Assembly (NCBI GenBank): GCA_014925825.1
Contig: JACGCK010000073.1
Span: 164,084-228,083, forward strand
Direction of reading: 5' to 3'
Source of the DNA: Pholiota molesta
Lineage: Eukaryota; Basidiomycota; Agaricomycetes; Agaricales; Strophariaceae
DNA length: 64,000 nucleotides
Positions within the stretch are counted from its first letter, which is position 1, and each line of letters opens with the position of its first letter. The notes beneath the pieces were generated by a model that saw only the letters and a program-made list of their open reading frames with translations, was not told the DNA's origin and ran no database searches. A program made the translations under genes and the position numbers. Shown piece by piece: positions 34,152 to 46,040 of the stretch.

Positions 34152-35552
34152 AGCATTTTTGCCTACGGCGCCTCTTTCCTTTCTCCCCAACTTTTTTATA
34201 ATATTTGCTGCCATCTAGATTTTTGCTAATCTTCGTTCAGGCTATTATATACATACTACGTAGATAGTGTATACCCTTATAGTCATTTGCATGCACGTCT
34301 TGTGCATGTTGGCAAGAACTTAGCTTTTTGCAAACTGCTCGACGACTCGGACCCTGGGATTGTCTGTTCGAATGATACATGGCCGGCCCGGGATCCCCGC
34401 GTTATGACAAGTTGCAACCGCTTCATAGACGGTGACCAACTTGCATCTCACCTTCATCTCAATCCTGTAAATCTGCTATATGCAACTAGCTGGCCTGTAA
34501 TCAGTGCCGGCACTCGACAAGGAATCCTGTCAGCTTTTTCGGATGGACATGGATTCAGTGCTACAAACATTATCTCATGCTGGCCATTGAAAATTTGAAT
34601 TCAACCATCCTTGGCGTGGCATGTCGACTCGAACCGCCAACGATGAGCTCGTGTCCTTTTTAACTTCAAGCTAGGATATGGAATCCATACCTAGATTAGG
34701 AACTCTACTAGCCGTTTCTCCGTTTCGATTCCTTCCGTCGTATGCAAGTCTCCATGCCATCTTGTCCTCTCGGCGCTCTCTCTTTTTGAGCAAATACACA
34801 TGCATGGCTTCCGTCCACATAACGCAAACTCTAATGGTAACAAATTGAACCTGGCCCGTTTATCAAGATAGGTATTTGGATCTTATATTCTTTTCCTTTG
34901 AGAGTCTGTCAGACTAATACATTTATTGTCGATGTGGAGGCAAAGCTTGCCGCTGCTCACGGCTATAGACGCTGGCTATTTGATAGGTCAGTCCTCGTCT
35001 ACTAGCTTCCGCCACATTTCCTTTAAAAACATCCATAAAAACCTTCCATTTATTAGATTGTCTTATAACTATTAGGCTTCAAATGCAAATTTCCACCGAA
35101 TGCAACATGCCCTTCCTTGACGTCCTACGGATCTAGGTCATATTTCTCCTTAACTAGTTGGCGAAAATCTTGCCTGCCCGTATTCTGGCTTGCGTTGTGG
35201 CAAGCTGATCGTCTACCATCACGCACGCTCAAAGCACCCTTTTCTCTTATGTTCAAATTTCGGATTTTCTACCTCTCATGGCTCTCTCCACGATACACGT
35301 CCATCTGATCAATATCCAAAGCTACATACACGACTAGTGGTATTACAGACAATCACACAATCGAACATAAAAAAGTGATCGTACAAAGTAAGTGAATATT
35401 TTCAAAGATTTATCAAATTTTCAATAAAGAACTGAAAGTCTGAACGTTCATATCCTGTCGACCATCAAATTCAAGAAAGCATCTTCTCTACCTAGATCAT
35501 TGTCCTTGAAAAGGTCGCTCACGACTCGCTGGACCACTCGCGAGCTTTCCGC
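34152..35552. other. Gene-poor AT-rich stretch, 1.4 kb
   Basis: No supported gene. Short open frames have no splice partners or domains. No paired repeats recognised. Confidence 0.4.
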
Positions 35553-38500
35553 CTAATTCGGGGGGTTGATGTGCATGACCGCATCTTCCAACTTTGGCTG
35601 GTCATCTGGAGCTCCATCGCCGCGGTCTGCTACTTCCACCAGCTCGTTCTGCTCCAGCGCAACGGGCGACTCGAATTCGATTGTGAAATGAGGCGCTCCA
35701 GCCTGAACTGGGACCTGTTCATTGCCGAAAGCGTCCGCCGCGATGTCTTGCGGACCTGTACCGCCGGCGGCGGTTTGCGGTGGGGTCTGCAATGGCGATG
35801 GAGATTTGACTGCTGATTCGGAGGCAGGGTGATCGCTCTCCGGAAGACGAATCCCGGGAGGATTTTAACAGCCCAAGATGTTTGTAAGTGCGTGAAAGGA
35901 AGATTGGGGATGGGATCTACTGGGAGGACTTTGTTCGTCTCCGCCATATGCTTGGTGGTCGTTGGTGAGTCAGAATGTGCTTGTCGCATCGTGTCTTTAT
36001 CATGGTCATCGTGACTGACCGTGCGCATCAATGACACAGATGGCAAGCTTGTATGCGAAATCTCGTTATGACCGGCGACGTTACCATCCGGTTCGAGCGC
36101 GGTCGACGCTGGTGAGTTGTAGATGATCGCGGGAGATGCTAAAGGTGAAGATGGGGTGGTAAGGGTGGTGACAACTACCGCAGTATTCTGCTCGTGTTGT
36201 GACGAGGAACTGGGACGAGTTTTTTGACCACTTTCTTCGGTCGCAGTAGGACCTAAAGGTTGATTAGTCGACTGAATCAATAACAGGTAGAACATGAATA
36301 CCCTGTGCAGTGGCCTTCAGTCCGATGTAGCGGCCGCATTCGATGAGCAAATCCCACCACTCCTCGGAAAATCTATCTATGTCTTTGGCTTTCCGCTTGG
36401 AGTGCACCTTCTGCGCGAAACGTGTCTCGAGCACCTCATTCTTCTTGCTGACTGCCCGAGTCCAGGACCTATACTGCAGCGAAGTCTCAAGTAAGGACAC
36501 GAGTCCTTGGCCAAACGAGCCGGAGTCCGCATTCTTGAGTTGACCCCAATGTGAAAGCGGTATGTGATCCAAGAACCGCCACAAAAAGATTGCGGTCAGA
36601 TAAAATAGGACACTTGGTGTATCTTCCCCGGAATTTTGTTCTTCTGAGTTGGATAAAGTTTCGTCGCTGAGATGGTTGGCAACAAACTTGAAGATAGAGA
36701 TATATTGAGCACGTGCATAAACATGAATGTCCGAGGCTGCAGGCTTTGGAGATGCTGCTGTAGCCGGGGATCCATGGGTAGGGCCCTCCATGCCGGCTCT
36801 ATCCTTTCAAAGATGGAGCCAATTACTTCAAAAAGTTCCTGAGCTACTTCAAGTGCCAACGCCGCTGTTGTCCATTGCAAATTAGACGCAGTCGAAAATG
36901 CCAATTGATCAAGCACAACAGCCATGTGGGAGTGTGTATACAAGGAGTTCAGAAATTGATCTCGTGAAATGCGATGATTGGCACTTGACTTGAAGACTTC
37001 CCTGATGATATTTATTGCAGCTTCCAGTGGAGTAGCTTTCTCTATACAACACTTGTTAGTTGGTTTACAAGTTTCTAACAGATCTCCAATAAAACTACTC
37101 ACCAGAGGAAAAAACAGACTGAAGTACATCAAACTCCAAAAGAGTGGGTATCAGAGGAAAGGATTTAGGAACAAGGATAGCCCGAGGTAGTGTTTGGATG
37201 TTTGAAATTATACACGACCACAATTCTTGTCGGTACAGGCCAAGATTTGGTGAAGGATGGTTTTTATGGATCAGACCAAGAAAATGAAATAGCTGATCCT
37301 GATTACATATTTGCAGAGACCCCGCTGGTTCGTTGTCTTCATCAACTTCATAATATCCACTGTTAAAGAGATAATTCGAAATGGAGCAAGACGGATTCCC
37401 ATGTAACTTTTCGAAGTAATCATTGTGTCGAACTTTCAATTGCAAAAGAAATTTATCTGCGTTTTGGATATCCGTCCATATAGAAGCAGAAATTTGCTGA
37501 AAACAGTGAACGGCTGCCCCGAGGAATACATCCAGGTCTTTGACAGAAGGAGTCTCCAAGACGGACTTGACAAGATACCGTGTTATATCACTAACAGGAA
37601 AGGAATCATACCGACTCCACATCTGTTGATGCTTATACAGCCCAGGATCCTTGTCCAGAATACATTGGTGGTATGCATCCCGTAATCTGAGCCATGCCCG
37701 ATCGAAATTAGGCCACGTCCTCTGCTGCAAGACATTGTGTAGATAAGGAAGTGCTGTGTGCCGACGGAATATAGAAGGATAGAAGTCTTTGTGCTTATAG
37801 ACCTGAAATATCACATAAGAGAGTGCGTGGATTAGGGGAGCAAAGATAGACAACAGAAAGCGCGATTGTGGAGATTTAAATGCACACGGAGATGGAGGTT
37901 GGGTGTATGGGTAGAAACCGGTCAAGAACAAAAATCCTTGGTACGTCGGGAGAGCTGTGGTAGCAGCCAGGAAAAAGAGGGTAAGCGCAATGATGATAGA
38001 GACCGGAATTGTAAGCTTTCGTCCGAGGGGCAATATGAAATCGATCAGCCCTATTAAAAATAAGGCGAGGGCAGCTTGGAGGAGTACTGGAAGAGCTGAA
38101 AAGATTTGCGGTACACGCCACACATCAAGAGCTTCCGAACGCATGTGGAATATGGCTAACTTTTCTTTGAAAGAAACGTCGGGATACGATTGGTGTTCAC
38201 GGAGCCACTGGAGCGAAATGGTGCCTACGAGTACGGTCGTTAGAGAAAGGATCAGACTGATGAACCAGAAGATATTGATCCGGACAGACGATGATGTCGG
38301 CGAGAATGGCACTGGAACAAAGGAGGGCGGAAGGGGGGAGGTGTTGTTCAGACTGTTTGCAATGTGAAAGAGTAACCCCACGATAGTAGCGTTTGGATCT
38401 GGCTGGAGGAACTTGTATGACTCGATGATGAAAGTAGTAACCACCGCAGAGAATAGACCGGCCTTCAAGGAATATCAGCAAAGAAACGAGATCACGGTAA

Positions 38501-38800
38501 AATACTTACGAAAATCAATAGATTTTGAACTTCGTCTTTCCATGCATCACAACGTGTGGTATCGGCTTCGAGCTCGGGCTTCAGCAGGATTTCCCACAAA
38601 TCACCATCCGGCTTTGGATAAGCATGCTCGAAAAAATATGGATTATCGGGGTCCAGGGGCATTGCGCTAGCCTCTTTTGCCTTATCATGATCATAGTGAT
38701 CTTAGTCGAGCATGCGAATACTTATTCAAGTATTACTCACCGGTAATTTATCTGGTGTCCTTCGGTTCTCCTTGAGGATTGACGGTTTGTTTTCACTCAT
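35553..38800 (-). CDS. DUF6535 multi-pass membrane protein
   Basis: Exons 38800-38741, 38680-38510, 38462-37103 and 37041 onward. The N-terminal part carries the DUF6535 signature: NPYFFEHAYPKP, WEILLKPELEADTTRCD, LLIFAGLFSAVVTTFIIES with YKFLQPDP, then INIFWFISLILSLTTVLVG, WRVPQIFSALPVLLQAALAL and SIIIALTLFFLAATTALPT, i.e. four or five membrane segments. A long helical cytoplasmic part follows (KATPLEAAINIIREVFKSSA, RFSEEWWDLLIECGRYIG). Near 36782 the frame slips by one (CCCC read as CCC). Coding signal seems to continue past a stop at 36264 into a serine/threonine-rich tail ending at 35553 (HFTIEFESPVALEQNEL), with another slip near 35858. The family is vastly expanded in mushrooms and its function is unknown. 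Confidence 0.8.
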
Positions 38801-38978
38801 GGCTGGGGTATTATATCTATGATTGAAATATAGTTAGTGATGAGGGTGTTTAGTTGAAGGAACAATTTGGAACAAGTGAAGAGAGAGCAAACATTAGTGC
38901 CCTGCGACCTGCGGGGTCAGACATTACAACTCCGATTCTAACCCAGAATGGCAGAATGCTCAAGCATTTACCTACGCG

Positions 38979-39119
38979 GCCTCATCATAACATAAGATAT
39001 TGCTAACATCATCTATTGTACTGGAATAGAAAACGGTCATATAAGTAACGATTTATACCATGAAGGATGTGTGCTAATTATCTGCCGCCTTAGAGGCAAT
39101 GCTATGCAATGCCAGTGTA
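38979..39119. repeat. Left half of duplicated flank (filled site)
   Basis: Bases up to the TA at 39118-39119, including GAGGCAATGCTATGCAATGC, match 43271-43413 with scattered differences. The sequence resumes after the transposon at 42884. Confidence 0.8.
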
Positions 39120-39652
39120 CAGTTGAGGACAAACAAAGACATCAAATTAGATAACGTGTGAACCAATTTTTTTACGGGAAATCTGACTTCAGATTTGAAC
39201 TCGGACGAGTGAGAGAAGCCTAAAAATGGCCCTTTCGGATTTTTCCCACGTGTTTTTACCTGCGCCAAATTTTTGAGCAAAAGAAATGAAAATTTATCTT
39301 ATCTAATCTGCGAAAAAATTACTGATTTGGGTTGAGAACAGCCTCCAGGTGCATCATCACAGATCGAGACACTTGTCGATGCTGTCTCTGCCGTGTAACT
39401 GCCCACATTGCTGCTTTTCCTGTCAATCCAATCCGATATGCACTCATAAAGCACCAAGATCGGTTGATAAACCGCCGTATCACATCAGTCGGACAGGCTT
39501 CAAGATATTGCTTGACGGCATCCTTTGCAATCTGGAAGGTTTTCTTGTCGACTTCTCGATAGCGATATTTACACCATCCCCAATACTAAGAAAATGTGTC
39601 AATTACAGTAGATTAAAGATCATTAATAAAAATATCCTTACCATTTCGATGG

Positions 39653-39660
39653 GATTCAAC
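39653..39660. repeat. 8-bp target duplication of the MITE (GATTCAAC)
   Basis: GATTCAAC lies at 39653-39660 and again at 40443-40450, directly on both sides of the MITE. Confidence 0.9.
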
Positions 39661-40442
39661 CAAGGGGTATGCACCAGCAAAATCCGACATATCGGGGTAG
39701 GGAGGGGGGGTATGTCAGATTGGCTTATTTTTTTTTCTTATATATACTTTGTATGGTGCTCAAAAGTCAAATTTAATTGCATTTACAACCTCATATCCTT
39801 GTATATTGACATTTGGCACAATTTAATTAGCAATTAAAACTCATTTGCATTAAATACCTGTGTCTCAAGCCACACAGAGCTTGTCAAGCACTACTCTTGC
39901 ACCTACAGCAAGCTCATCAAGTGCTTCTCAGTATGTGTCTTCATATATTTATGCTATTAGGATTCAGGATTCAGCATTACTGACAGCTTTAGTCTAAGTA
40001 GCACCAATGATCCAACACTATTAACAATTAAGTAATTGTCTGTGACCTGGACACTGTGCCCTTTAAGTTGCCCACAGCACCCATACTGTTTCCAACTTCC
40101 CCACCATCTTAATATATACACTGCTACTGTGTAGGCTTAGCTTTGCTTCCCAATCATGGTGCCTAGGACTATATAAACTGCTGCACAACAATCTCCATTA
40201 CCACAAACACTGCACTGGAAGTGTTCTGTGGCACAGAGACACAACATGCTAGATAATTGGCACTAAGACCACAAGCCCATGGTCGGGTTATGGAGCTCAC
40301 ATACTATATTTAGTATGCCCGGATCATTCCGGCCATCAAAAATGTCCATTTTAGGAAGGAAGGGGGGGGGGAGGGGACCCAAAATTTGCTTATTTTCGTA
40401 AATCGACATGATATATATCATTTTTTTCTGGCATACCCCTTG
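39661..40442. mobile_element. hAT-type MITE, 782 bp, nested in the transposase
   Basis: It begins CAAGGGGTATGC and ends GCATACCCCTTG (12-bp inverted repeat), with 8-bp target duplications GATTCAAC. TIRs of the CA(A/G)GGG kind plus an 8-bp duplication are the signature of hAT elements. Its interior is AT-rich and non-coding, with G-rich stretches just inside each end. Confidence 0.88.
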
Positions 40443-42883
40443 GATTCAACTCGCAGTGAAATTTCGGAAGGAAGATGCACTCGTGACCACGACCACAAAT
40501 GTATGATTCCAGCATCGAGATCTGATTCTTGAAGTCGTCTTGCTGGCTGAGCAAACGCGCCATGCAACAATCCTGGTTCTCAATCGGGCAAACAGGTGCG
40601 CATTTTGCGCGAAGGTGAGAAACCTTAAAGCCGCGCTCTTCAAGTGTCCGTTGCAGGCCTTTTTGTCGGCCATCAGGAAGCGTCATCTTCTGTTCTTTCC
40701 CTCGATGTTCAGCAGTGGGGTTATTCATGGGAATCACAGTATCGCGTTGACGTCTCTGCCGCCCACCATTGGATTTGTTCATCTCGAAAGCTTTCAGAGC
40801 ATCAGGAGGAAGGGAAGCATGAGCAGACGATTGATCAAAGATGAATAATGAGATTTTATTGGGATGAGCAGCTTCAAAGATGTCGATCGCATCTCCCATT
40901 TGTTGAAGGAGTTGCGCGCAGTCCCACCAAGGATCGCCGTTAGAGCCTGGATAGATAATCTTCATTGAGTCACGAACCACATTCCCGTCCGCATCGAGAA
41001 GAATGAGTCGACCAGTAATCGGATTGATGAAAGCTGATACATGAATGATGCGCCCTCGAGATTTCTTCCGTAGAGGTTGTTCACCTGCTCGAAGCCAAGC
41101 GCTGCGCATCGATTCATTCCCATGGAAGCTGCTCTCGTCATGAAAATTTGGAACGACCTCTTTTTCTCCTGGCTGGAGGTTCGGCGGGACAGGAATGAGG
41201 TCAGGTCCTTCGTAATGTGTCATCCGTGCTTCATATTTGGCCATCGCAGGCAAAAACACGTTCTGCCTGTACTCGACGACATCGACACGCTCATGGCCAT
41301 CCATATAGACGCCTTTCCGGATTAGAGTGTGACGCCAACCAAGCTTGATTAACCAACGAGCCGCGGTACGCTTGCAGAGTGGACGTGCAGTTGTGATTCC
41401 GAGATCTGGCAGGATCGTCGTGTTCAGTGCATTCTGGAAGATCTTTGGCGTGACCTTCCCCGATGGGAGACGTGAAACTTGAAGGAAATCGAGTGAGCTC
41501 TTCTTTACGCGTTCATCACAGAGAAGGGTGCGAGCATTTTTGTACCCGCCACGGTGCTCGATAGGAAGCTGCTCGAAAACCTGATAATGTCGTGCAAGTG
41601 CTCGTACCCGGCGCGCAAACCACACACCCTCTCCTTCATGCCACTGCCTCGCAATCTCTTCGCTCGCGCGAATCCGTGAGGCCCCCTTCAATCGAAGTGT
41701 CGCGAAGTTGGAAAGAATGATCAGCTGGTTGATCTGCGTCAAGGCAAGTCGCTTGTGATTCTTCTTGAGATCGGCTTTGATTTGAGTGCGCAGAACATCC
41801 CAGCCTTTGATTTCACCCGTGCCCTGGACACCCAAATCCAACTCATGCTCCCAGCTCTCTTGATCAGCCTCGTCCAGTGTGTCAGGTTGGATGTCTTCAT
41901 CACCCGGTTCGTCGCCGTCATCGCTTGCTGCATTTGGAATATCGATGTCCTGATTTGGTTGGATCGCAGGCTCTGACCCTGGCGATGATGGCGGCGGCGG
42001 AAGCTCTTCAACGGACTTCGACGAGGAAACTGAAGAATCGTCGCGCTCAGATGCACGACGTCGATGTGGAATACTGGATGTGGTCGAGGAACTTCGAGAT
42101 GGCTGCCGGATGATGAATGAATCCAGTCTGCTTTGATTCGCAAACGTCGCCTTGTACCGCTGTTGAGTCCTCCGAGACTTGCTCATAACGTCTGGGCCTT
42201 TTTTATAGGTTGGCGGACGGTCTAAAAGATGAGTCGCATTCAAATCGTTTCATTCAGCAATAGAGATCAGTGCTCACCTTTTTGCGGCTGCTTTTTCGTG
42301 CGCAAACTTGGTGGAATCCAATCTGTATCATTTGGATCGTCCATCTCTGCCATTTCTGCCAATCTCTCAGTGAACTCTTCATCCTCAAACCCTGACCATT
42401 TGCTTCCCTCACACTCATCAACATCGGTTTCATCATCTTCAGGCTCCAGATCCGATTCAAAATCACTGTAACTTCCTATCTGCCCTCCATCTCTCCAACT
42501 GTGACTTGGTATGGCTGGTTCCGGCTCGTTTTGCGGTGTTTTCCGAGCCTTTTTGCGTGGCCGGCCTCGACTTTTGGGTGGCATTGATGAATTTTTGTAG
42601 AGAGGATGTGAATTTTTATCGATAATCTGTTGGCGGATTCATGTGTAGACTCACGAGATCTATCTAAATATGAATTTTCCGATATTTTAGCGATTTTTTT
42701 ATAGGTGCGCCAAATTTTGGGCCACGGAATTTCAAAAGTGCGAATTGAAAAATTTCTGTTGTACAGTGGGGTACAATAAATTAATCTACACCTATTCCGA
42801 CGGTTTTCGGACCTATCTAATGAGTGTGAGAACGCCTAAAAATCGTGCGAGATATTTGATGTCTTTGCTTGTCCTCAACTGTA

Positions 42884-42955
42884 AGCAAATTAAGCGCCCT
42901 AACCATCTCGGCAAGAAATTCTCTCCGCATCATCGCGAGCTATTTTTGTAATGCC
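42884..42955. repeat. Right half of duplicated flank (filled site)
   Basis: AGCAAATTAAGCGCCCTAAC and onward match 43415-43485 after the transposon insertion point. Confidence 0.8.
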
Positions 42956-43270
42956 ACCGATCGATCGCGCGCCACGGTTCTTGTGTAATGAAGGCCCACC
43001 CAATAGTGTCCCGGCGAAGTCGCACTTGGCCGAGCATAACATCCACATTCCACAACAATTTATCAAATCAAGAGATTTTGAAGTTTTCATGGTCTTCAAA
43101 TTCAATTTCTTGGATGGTGTGTTGCGTTATTGCAGACCGCAAATAGCTTCTTAGAATTGAATGATAGCACTGCATACCCGCCTAATCAACACCCCATTTT
43201 CTTCACGTTCTGAAGCATATTTTGTTCATCCGTGGAGATGAATCGATGACTATATCAATCAAGGCCCCAA

Positions 43271-43485
43271 GGCTTCATCATAGCATAAGATATCGCTAAG
43301 AGAAAGTAGTCGAATAGCGAGAACGGTCATATCATGCCGTGGAGGATATGTTAGTTCCAATTTACTCCATGCTAACCACTCGCCGTCTTAGAGGCAATGC
43401 CATGCAATGCCAGCGTTAGCAAATTAAGCGCCCTGACCATCTCGCCAAGGCATCATCATGAGCTATTTGTGTAATGAACGCCCCA
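43271..43485. repeat. Duplicate flank with empty transposon site
   Basis: Continuous version of 38979-39119 joined to 42884-42955: GAGGCAATGCCATGCAATGC runs directly into GCGTTAGCAAATTAAGCGCC. It shows what the locus looked like before the Tc1/mariner insertion. Confidence 0.8.
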
Positions 43486-44169
43486 AATAACACTGCAACC
43501 CTTCGTCCGTCGTCTGATGCGGTACTCGTCAGGAAAGCAAAGGCAAGGCATGTACGCTCATGTGCGGCGTGCGCTATGGAGCAAAATGTAGTCTAAGTCA
43601 GTCAGTACTAGTTGGCAATGCTTGGTTACACTTCAGAATATATATATTGTTCGTCGCATGTCCGCTGTCTCGGGCGAGCTAGCTCCTACCACCGCATACA
43701 TCAGGATGCTCTCTAATTGCACGGCGGCTGCCAGTGACTGCCAGTATGGTCAGCCAATGTCTGTCGGAGAGTAGGCGCTATTAGCTAATGCAAAAAGCAA
43801 CGCGTGTATAAATCGGAGTGATACAGAAATGAGAGTGGGTCTAGCCCAGTAAGACTATAGCGAACCAATTATTCAAGAATCTCGCTCCATGGCGTTTTTA
43901 AATCGAGGGGGATGAGGCCACCAGGGACCCCTGTGCGCGTGTGTGGTGTGACATAAATAGCATCAGAAGTCGGCTACTTCTCGCCAACAATTTAACGACG
44001 TAAAGGGCCGCGATGTTGCCTTGACAGGCCTAAACAAGATGTTCAGGTTCAATTGAAGTCAGCTCACATTCTTTCTTTTCTACTTTTCTTCGTACCTCTT
44101 CTGGCCAATCCACCTCTTCATCCCCTCCTTCCTCCAATCCTTTCTCCCTTACCCCACAAACACTCAGCA
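43486..44169. other. Intergenic region
   Basis: Upstream flank of the small membrane-protein gene, ending in a CT-rich stretch (44090-44160) that looks like a fungal promoter/5' UTR. No other gene supported. Confidence 0.4.
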
Positions 44170-45108
44170 ATGGCTTGTCACCGCACGCCTTTTTATGGTG
44201 AGTCGCGCAGTCCTTTCGTCGGAAGAACAATGCAGAGGGCTAACGAACGCACGCGGAATTGGAAAAAACGCGCAGGCATGGCCGTCTTCACAGCGTTTCT
44301 GCAAAGCGTGTTCGGCATCATCGCGGGTTTCGTGAACGGAAACTCACCCTACCTATGTGAGCATCCAGCGAAAGGCGAAAAGGCGGGCTCCCGCTTATTG
44401 TGTGTATCCGGTGTCTAGATATTTTCGGGAAGCTAGCAGGAGGCTGTCGTGGCGACGTGGATGTGGATAGCGATTTTGTGAGTAGCCTGAAAGCACATCT
44501 TCCCCACATATCCTGTCGTGACCACATGCTGAAACTTCGATGGATGGTTTGTAGATTTAGATTCAACCGCCGGCCCCAGTCGACCAACCCTCTAAGCCGC
44601 TCCTACGCACACTTCGTCTCCTTCACCTTCCTCGCCGTTGTCTGGCTAGGTCAGTGGTGTTCCCCCCTTTCTGGACGCGTCCATGACCATTGATCAATGT
44701 GCCCCTTTGTTTTGCTTTTGGCCCCTATGTCATCCACCACCACTATACATTCATCAATATCACATATTGAATTATCTCGAACGTTCGAACAGCGGTCGGC
44801 ATTATGCTCGCGACCCAAATGCCATGGGAGTGCAGCGCGAAAACGCTGTGGTGCGCTGCGGCGAGCTTCTCGAGCGCGCTGGCTTTTTGCATAAGCTTCT
44901 TTTGTGAGTAACGCGTGGTTTCTTTCTTCTGCTTCCCCGAGGATCTGCGCTGGTATGATTCGCTGCCTCTTTTCTTTTTTCGCGTCCCATAGCAACAGGC
45001 GCTGCGGTGATGATCCACCGCGCTGCTGCGCGGTCAGGCGCAGGGCTGTCCGTTAACGTCGCGCAGATCGAGAAGCGCGAGCTGCCGGTGGACGACATGA
45101 TCTATTAA
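44170..45108 (+). CDS. Small four-helix membrane protein (MARVEL-like topology)
   Basis: Exons about 44170-44197, 44276-44356, 44419-44478, 44555-44649, 44793-44903 and 44993-45108. Hydrophobic segments: MAVFTAFLQSVFGIIAGFV, FVSFTFLAVVWLAVGIMLAT, and TLWCAAASFSSALAFCISFF running into ATGAAVMIH. The C-terminal tail is polar (VNVAQIEKRELPVDDMIY). Exons 5-6 close in phase; the 3/4 junction does not (phase 0 against 2), so one exon end or one base is wrong. The layout resembles fungal MARVEL-type proteins of the plasma membrane, but no diagnostic motif is visible. Confidence 0.55.
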
Positions 45109-46040
45109 AGCCCTTCCAGTTTCCAGCTTCGAGTTGGCGTTGCCACTCGAAACTTGAGCCAGCGTGAAGGCGCAAGTCCGGCATGTGTACAAATATGCAT
45201 ATACTGGATGTGCTGTACATCCAAACGACACCCATCCCCATCCCCGGCGATCCAGCCCCCATGTGGCTGACATTGGCTGACATTCTACGCCGCGCCGCCC
45301 GACACATTGACTGACTGACGATTATAAGTAGATCTCTGCCATAGAGGCTTGTACCACCTTTTTCCTTTTCCCGTGATATCCAAGTTTCTCTCCTTTCTTC
45401 CAATTTTCCTTGCTCTGCGATACACAAGTAATATCCTTTCTTCCGTCTTGCATATCCATCTTGCGTCCTGTCTAATATATACATCGCACCATCTGAATCC
45501 CGCAACTTTTGTTTTTTTTTTTGTGCACTTGTTCTCATCAGTACCGTATACTTGAAGAACATTTTGCCTTCATACGTTACGCATAACGCCTATCTGAATG
45601 CCACGCATACGCTTTGATAGAGTAGACGCTAATCCTTGTCATAATCATCATTCGCACTACATTTGCACTACCTTATTGGATACCCTTATTATTAAACGAC
45701 AGAATGAAGATGTTATTTGTGTAATTTGAGCTTGCAGTTTTGTTGAAGAAGCGGAGGCGTAGGTACCAGGTGTCTCTGGATCCTGGCTCAAGCTCCAGAC
45801 TCTGAGTCGAGAGTTTCTTAAATTTAATGTCGGACTTGGTTTTATGCATACCATCGTTCTCGTCAACCCAGGTCCATGGAAGCAATAACCTTCATCGCAA
45901 ACACTCACAGTGGCGTTTCGCTTCGCTTTCACTTGTACAACACAGAAAAAATACATTATATTCTCCCAGTGGCATGCGCCCACGCAGGCGCGCTCGACCG
46001 ACTGGCCGACGGTCCGTGGGCAGCTGTGGTATGCACGCTA
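45109..46040. other. Convergent intergenic region, 0.9 kb
   Basis: 3' flanks of the small membrane-protein gene and the PBDC1-like gene. The CT-rich stretch at 45350-45560 carries open frames without splice partners or domains. Confidence 0.4.

Larger units (their letters stand above)
39319..42584 (-). pseudogene. DDE transposase gene interrupted by a MITE
   Basis: Exon 1 is 42584-42278 (starting MPPKSRGRPRKKARK, an AT-hook-like motif), exon 2 runs from 42221 to 40451 and resumes at 39652-39642 after the MITE, and exon 3 is 39585-39319 (ends LEAVLNPNQ). The DNA-binding part has LPDLGITTARPLCKRTAARW. The catalytic domain shows VPNFHDESSF (first Asp), LFIFDQSSAHASLP (second Asp) and, after removing the MITE, the FHCELNP|IEMYWGW motif (Glu). 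The MITE cuts between the second base set of the Pro codon and the Ile-Glu codons, so the present frame ends in nonsense at 40390 before the Glu. The protein would be about 800 residues. Basidiomycetes hold many such DDE endonuclease genes. Confidence 0.85.
39120..42881. mobile_element. Tc1/mariner-type DNA transposon, 3762 bp
   Basis: Terminal inverted repeats begin CAGTTGAGGACAAACAAAGA at 39120 and end with the inverse at 42881 (about 28 bp, one mismatch), flanked on both sides by TA (39118-39119 and 42882-42883), the usual Tc1/mariner target. It carries a transposase gene on the minus strand, interrupted by a 782-bp hAT-type MITE. A duplicate of the surrounding DNA at 43.3-43.5 kb lacks the element and shows the empty site. 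Confidence 0.88.

Noticed and set aside
35117..35378. Open frames in the LCB1-DUF6535 gap
   Set aside because: Short, overlapping in two frames, without start context, domain or splice signals.
39349..39837. Plus-strand cysteine-rich frame
   Set aside because: Antisense of transposase exon 3 running into the MITE.
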